DNA from: Symsagittifera roscoffensis
Lineage: Eukaryota > Xenacoelomorpha > Acoela > Convolutidae
Direction of reading: 5' to 3'
DNA length: 64,000 bases
Assembly: GCF_963678635.1 (NCBI RefSeq)
Contig: NC_087063.1
Location: 30,888,599 to 30,952,598 of the forward strand
The position numbers were made by a program, and so were the translations under genes. Positions 59,136-64,000 of this stretch are shown piece after piece. Every line of letters starts with the position of its first letter. Within the stretch, counting starts at the first letter, position 1. The notes beneath the pieces are model-generated. The model did not search any database and had not been told where the DNA came from. It saw nothing but the letters and a program-made list of their open reading frames with translations.

Positions 59136-59449
59136 TTCTAGAACAAAAAAACCTTTGCTTTTGGTGGCGACGAATATGATTGACTTAGATCAATTTCCTT
59201 AACTGTTAAGTTAAAAGTTTTTTTGTTCCGACCATTGAACCGGGGAGGAAGTTTGTATTCGCGTGTTTTTTTTTCTAATTTTTCAACTTTTTGTTTTCCA
59301 GGCAACATCACGTAAAATAGTCGTCAGACAGTGTCGAATAATATATAATATTAAACCCTTTACATTTTTTCTCAGTGTCGAGAAAGATATATTTGATTTT
59401 TTTAATCATTTATTCTAACTAGCAAGCCCGCCTCCAATAATGAATTGGC

Positions 59450-60835
59450 TCGCAAAAAAATTAGTTTTTGTTCTGATCAAGCTATCCAAGCAATGAAACT
59501 TAGAACAATTTCAAGTTGAGCCATATCGTTAATTGGTTTGAAAAACTTTTTTTATAGAACGACTCAGTTCCCAAAAACTGGGAACAAGCACACTATTCGA
59601 GCTATAAAATTTTGAAATAATTCAAATATTTCATGAAGCAAATCGACTGGCGAAATTTTAGGTTTTTTATGGAAGCTACTAAAGCACAGAAAAGAAACAT
59701 TTTAATATTTCAAAACAATTTACAGACTGAATCAATTCGCGAAAAAAAATTAAGTTGTTCGAAACAAGCTTTTTCAGCTAGAAATTCTATAACAATTCAA
59801 GTTATTTTATAAACCAAATCAGTTTGTGAAAAACTTAAAGTATTCTAAGCAAGCTATTCATATGAAAATTTGCTGTTTTCAAGTTATTTCGTAGACCAAA
59901 TTCGTTTGGGAAAAATTTAGGTTTATCTGAGGAAGCTTCTAAAGCTATGATACTTTGAATTTTTCCAAGTCAATTATTCGACCGAATTGTTTTGCAAAAA
60001 ACTTAAGTTTATCTAAGCGAGCTATAAAAGCCCTGAAACTTTTGCATATTTCAAGTTAATCAAAAGATCAAATCAGTTTGCGAAAAGCTTAATGACAAAA
60101 TCTTTGCGACATTTTCATAAAACGATTCGGTCTATGAGTTAATTTGAAACATTTCAACGGGTTTCTGAGCACGCTATTCATGCGATGAAACTTTGAAAAA
60201 AGCCATGTCGTTTCATAGAGCAAATCGAATGGGAAAAAGTTTCAATTTTTCTAAACAAGCTATTGAAGCTCTGAAACTTTGAAATTTTGAAATTATTTTA
60301 TAGATAAAATCGGTTCGCGAAATGTTAAAATTTTTGTAAGCAAGCTATTCATGCAAAAAAATTTGAAATAATTCAAAGTATTTTCTAGACCAAGTCGTTT
60401 TGCGAAACGGTTAAGTTCTTCTAAGCAAGCAATTAAAACTCTGAAACTTTGAAACGGTTCAAACTTTTCAAATGCAAATTGATTTGCGAAAAATCTGCAT
60501 AAAAAGGTTTGCAAAAAGTTCTGCTTAAAATGATTCGGTCTACAAAATAGCTTGAAATTTTTAAGTTTTTCTTAGCACGCTACTCATGCTTTCAAGTTGT
60601 TTCATAGCGAAAATCGACTAGTGAGAAATTTCTTTTTTTCTAAGCAAGCTATTGAGGCAATGAAACTTTGAATTATCACAAATTAACTTAAGTTTTCGCA
60701 GAGCAATTTCATTGGCCAAAAGATTTTTTTTCTACGCAAGCTTTGCCAGCGATGAAGCTTTGAAATATTTCAAAAAAGTTCATAGCGCAAATCGGTTTGA
60801 AAACAGCTAGTTTTTCTAGCAAGGAGGTTGCTGTT
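59450..60835. repeat. about 84-bp degenerate satellite
   Basis: Recurring unit: CTAAGCAAGCTATTCA, then GAAACTTTGAAAT, TTTCAAGTTATTTTATAGAC, CAAATCGGTTTGCGAAAA, and AAGTT. The AAGCAAGCTATT anchor recurs near 59847, 59932, 60014, 60252, 60338 and 60421, spacing 82-86 bp, with others in between; about 15 units. Copies are heavily diverged, so the array is old. Non-coding. Confidence 0.8.
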
Positions 60836-61699
60836 TTTAGTTGGTACGGTTTAGAATAAAATCAATCTTAGAAGGCAAAATTTCCGAAAAAATGGACAAG
60901 CATTGTCTAGCCTTGAAAATGAATTGAGTTCATCCTGTCGAAAGAATTAAATTTTTATCAAAATTATTTGTAGAATATTCCAGACTTGAGAAAATTTGAA
61001 ATTTTGCGAACATTTTTGGCCTTCTCTTAAACATTGAGCCTAAAAATTTTTTAAACGTTGCATTCGATAAAGCTAGGACATTGCGTTCAATTGATTTTTG
61101 CGTCCATAGTGCATTCCGATTTTCATTTAATATATAAGAAGGTTTCGAGCGAATAAAGCGTGCAAGCAGGCTTATAATTGTCTTTTTTTACGAGAAAGAT
61201 ACGCCTATTTAAGCTCTGAAAACTTGAATTTTCTTTATTTAAATTAGTTATTTAAGTTTTTTTGCGACATTTTGTGATTCAAAAATCAGAAAATTTTGTA
61301 AATCAATTGGAAAATTCTCGAAAATTTATTTCTCATTTTTTAAACAATTTTGTTGTTTCTCTAGTCATTTTTCAAGTATAACAGTTGTTCATTATGCCAA
61401 TTTCGCTAAGATTGTTGAATATGCTTACATTTTAGTCTTTCGTTCAATCTATTTAACAAAAAATGCACAAAAACAATCGATATTCATTTGAAGAAAAATG
61501 CTTTCTTTTTTTTGTCAAGAATATGGTCGGAATTGCACAGCAACCGGCTGTCTTTGTTCTAGACCGGATTTTGTCGAAAGATTTTTTTTTTGTCAATTCC
61601 TTGTTCCAATTTTTTTTAATTTGACCGTTTCAGATTCGATCCGTGGTTCTCGCTAACACCGGTAGTTGTGGATAGTATCGTTTTGTCGGATTCTAAGCT

Positions 61700-62160
61700 C
61701 TCGCATATGTTATGCTCTTATAGATGAAATAATTGAGTCGCCAAAAAAGAGGCAGCACGGAACTTGGCATGCTATAACGGTAAATTTAATGTTCCACAAG
61801 AACGACTTGTTCGTAAACTCTTTATTCAACTAGTGACCGATTGCACAACGCTATACATTCATAAAACGTACAAGGTCAACCGACTAACCTTAATCGCTCA
61901 ACGCAGTGAGCTTATATATAAAAATGGCGTTTGCCAATCCGGACCGGATGACACTACCTTTGTTCCGTCTACTTAACTACTAAAAGACTAAATTTATTGT
62001 AAGACTATATCTACTTAAACTACAAGATAACAGAAGTTAAGAACTAAATAAGTAAATTAGTTCCAGAGTTAAAAAGTTAAGTATGACATACAACCCTCCA
62101 ACGCAGTGATAGACACCATAGTCACACATGACCTGTTGGAAAGATAATTTTATTTAATTA
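61700..62160 (+). other. GC-richer island, possible LTR remnant
   Basis: Contains GCTTATATATAAAAATGGCG (TATA-like) near 61910, flanked by sequence unlike the surroundings, and GTGATAGACACCATAGTCACACA followed by TGACCTG near 62105-62130, which could be an LTR end. An open frame of 70 codons spans 61764-61976 with no recognised motif. No second copy was found, so identity is uncertain. Confidence 0.2.
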
Positions 62161-62539
62161 ACTTAAAAGCAGATCATAACAGGCGCTAAGGTTATCTCTA
62201 GAAAACATTCGCGGGTGCGTCAGGGTCGCAGAAAGCAATAGTTTGCGTAAAACTAATACAGTACCCGAGTTTCAAAAAAGTCTGAGCAATCAAACTCTTT
62301 TTGAATTTCGGGTACGTAGCTGGTCATCTTTTCAGTTCGGAAACTTTCACCAAGCTCTCGCTTTTACAACTATCAGGGTAACAGTCATATTTATTGACAG
62401 TAGGGGTATAGGGGTGAGGTGTCTCCACTAAAAATTCGACACTCTCGCCACCCCCTTGGTAGTAGTTGATGACATCCACTTTTGGCCGTCTGACCTTAAA
62501 TTGTTCTAAACTAAGCTTCGGCACCAATAAAACGGACAA

Positions 62540-62680
62540 TAAGAGCTCTAGTAAAACGATTTTTTTAAAAATTGTTTGCGGGCGCAGAAGCTTTTATCCA
62601 AATGGAATCTTTTTAGTGTTTGAGGAGAGCTCAGAAAATCAATGCACACTAACGAGAAAAACCTAGAACCTCTCCTTCTT
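62540..62680 (-). repeat. foldback family B fragment
   Basis: GCGGGCGCAGAAGC and GAGGAGAGCTCAGAAAATCAA followed by AGAAAAACCTAGAACCTCTCC are the complement of the outer arm of 41888-42525 (GGTTCTAGGTTTTTCT, TGATTTTCTGAGC). Truncated. Confidence 0.6.
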
Positions 62681-62699
62681 GTTGACGCCGAATATCTTG

Positions 62700-64000
62700 G
62701 TTTCTTAAGTTTAGTCAAATAATAACGTTAATCATAGCTGTTAAGATTAATGATTTGAAAAGAATTTTTTCAAGATTTTTTTTTGTCAAGAATTAAATTT
62801 CGACTGTTAAGAACAATTCAAAAACAAAATTACAACTCACTTTTTTCTAATCGTGTAGGCCATTGATGTGACATAACAGCAGATTTCAGTATAATTTATT
62901 CTTACAAATGATCGTCGATGCCTTTGAGCGGGACAGAATGACATGGCGGAGATATTTTTGGCAAGAGCGACAACAAATAAGTATGCTTTGCATGGTAGCA
63001 ATCTTCTGACCGGCTGGTATCACCACTGCACTTATATTTCTTGTAAAAAGAACTAAGCAACAGAAAATTTATTCAACTGCCATGTAACAATCAGAGCTCC
63101 ATACTTTGTTTTGCAACTCATGGCCTCAAAATGCGTCACGATATGGTCTTAAATTACATATTACAATTTAAGCTTGTAGGTTGAGTTACATTTTTTGTTG
63201 TCAGGTAGAGTTATTTAGTTGCCGTAACGAATTAGAATTAGCATTTCAAATGAAATTTGAACCGAATGTCTACATGCAAAATTGTTAAAAATAAAAAAAT
63301 TACTTCCAGACAATCGACAATAGGTAATTCCAGTGGATCTTGTTAAGTACTCGTTATAATGTTCATAGTTTATAATATGCTCAACCATTGATTTTTTTAT
63401 TATAAAATGGTACATCGTTACTAGGTACCATTAGATGGAATGGGAGGGGTCATAGTAAACAAGATTCAAGAGTATAATTGTTGACTACAAAAACACAAAA
63501 ATTTTGCATGGTAATTTTAGGAAAAAACAAAACTAGCAAAAATATGGCTGGATTTTTTAAAGTTTCTTTTGATAAATCCAAAATAAGTTTTTTGATACCA
63601 AGGCCAACTCCCCAATTCAAAACATAAAAATATAATAGCGGATTTCAAACTTACTGTTCTCCAAACACGACTAACTGAGTTTGACGCCTGGCCATCTTAT
63701 CAAACCAATCCGACGACAATTCCTCCATGTAACCAATTATGTTGTCAAAAATAAGATGCAAAAACAAAATTATTCAGATGGAAAGCTACGGTCAAATTAA
63801 CCAAATGAGACTTCATTTTCCCCCAATGAATTTGAACCTCTCCCCTCTCCCAAATAAATATCTTCTACTTCACAGAGCAATTTGGTTTTAAATTTTCAGC
63901 GCCGTGCTGATCATTCAATTCTGATTGGCTTTAAATTCTAACTTGAAAACAAATAGATCTCCCCCCCCCCCCCTAAAATGCTTTAGGCTGGATGATGTCA
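62700..64000. other. window end, nothing recognised
   Basis: AT-rich DNA without supported exons or clear repeats apart from a C13 tract at about 63961-63974. Short open frames have no motifs. Confidence 0.4.

Noticed and set aside
61764-61976. 70-codon frame in a GC-richer island
   Set aside because: A TATA-like element lies inside it and no family is recognisable; more likely non-coding repeat DNA.

Overview
This is an AT-rich, gene-poor piece of an animal nuclear genome. Genes are split by GT-AG introns (98 nt to 11.8 kb) and lie among LTR retrotransposons, foldback elements, MITEs and satellites. The animal assignment rests on a Na+/Cl--coupled SLC6 transporter and a SUEL-type lectin with a signal peptide. 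The phylum cannot be fixed from the sequence; a marine invertebrate or tunicate is only a guess.

Layout. 0.35-2.4 kb: minus-strand gene for a class I SAM-dependent methyltransferase-like protein, at least three exons. 2.96-3.99 kb: antisense, badly decayed Ty3/gypsy pol fossil. 4.64-11.53 kb: LTR element 1 (Ty3/gypsy, 215-bp LTRs, TSD ACTTT). 11.57-12.29 kb: last two exons of an unrecognised hydrophilic protein; element 1 ends only 36 bp before the splice acceptor. 14.1-28.2 kb: a complete three-exon SLC6 transporter (653 aa). Its first intron (11.8 kb) carries foldback repeats and LTR element 2 (Ty3/gypsy, 18.74-25.94 kb, 257-bp LTRs, TSD TCGGA). 36.4-38.4 kb: the 3' two exons of an unrecognised minus-strand membrane protein. 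55.1-55.9 kb: minus-strand exons of a secreted SUEL-lectin-domain protein, hidden because no exon gives a long ORF; it shows an apparent one-base frameshift. 58.8-59.1 kb: antisense gag fossil.

The rest (29-36, 38.5-55, 57-64 kb) is mostly repeats: at least two long inverted-repeat (foldback) families, several MITEs, a 550-bp tandem duplication carrying a 10-bp palindromic motif, about 175-bp and 84-bp satellites, a decayed segmental duplication at 42.6-46 kb, and strong single hairpins. Both LTR elements are young (1.6-1.9% LTR divergence), inserted sense to the host genes, and share an odd design in which the gag start codon straddles the LTR/primer-binding-site junction. No tRNA, rRNA or CRISPR was found. 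I see no clearly new multi-gene system; the most unusual items are the lectin gene between two copies of one satellite, the 10-bp palindromic array, and the leaderless LTR elements.
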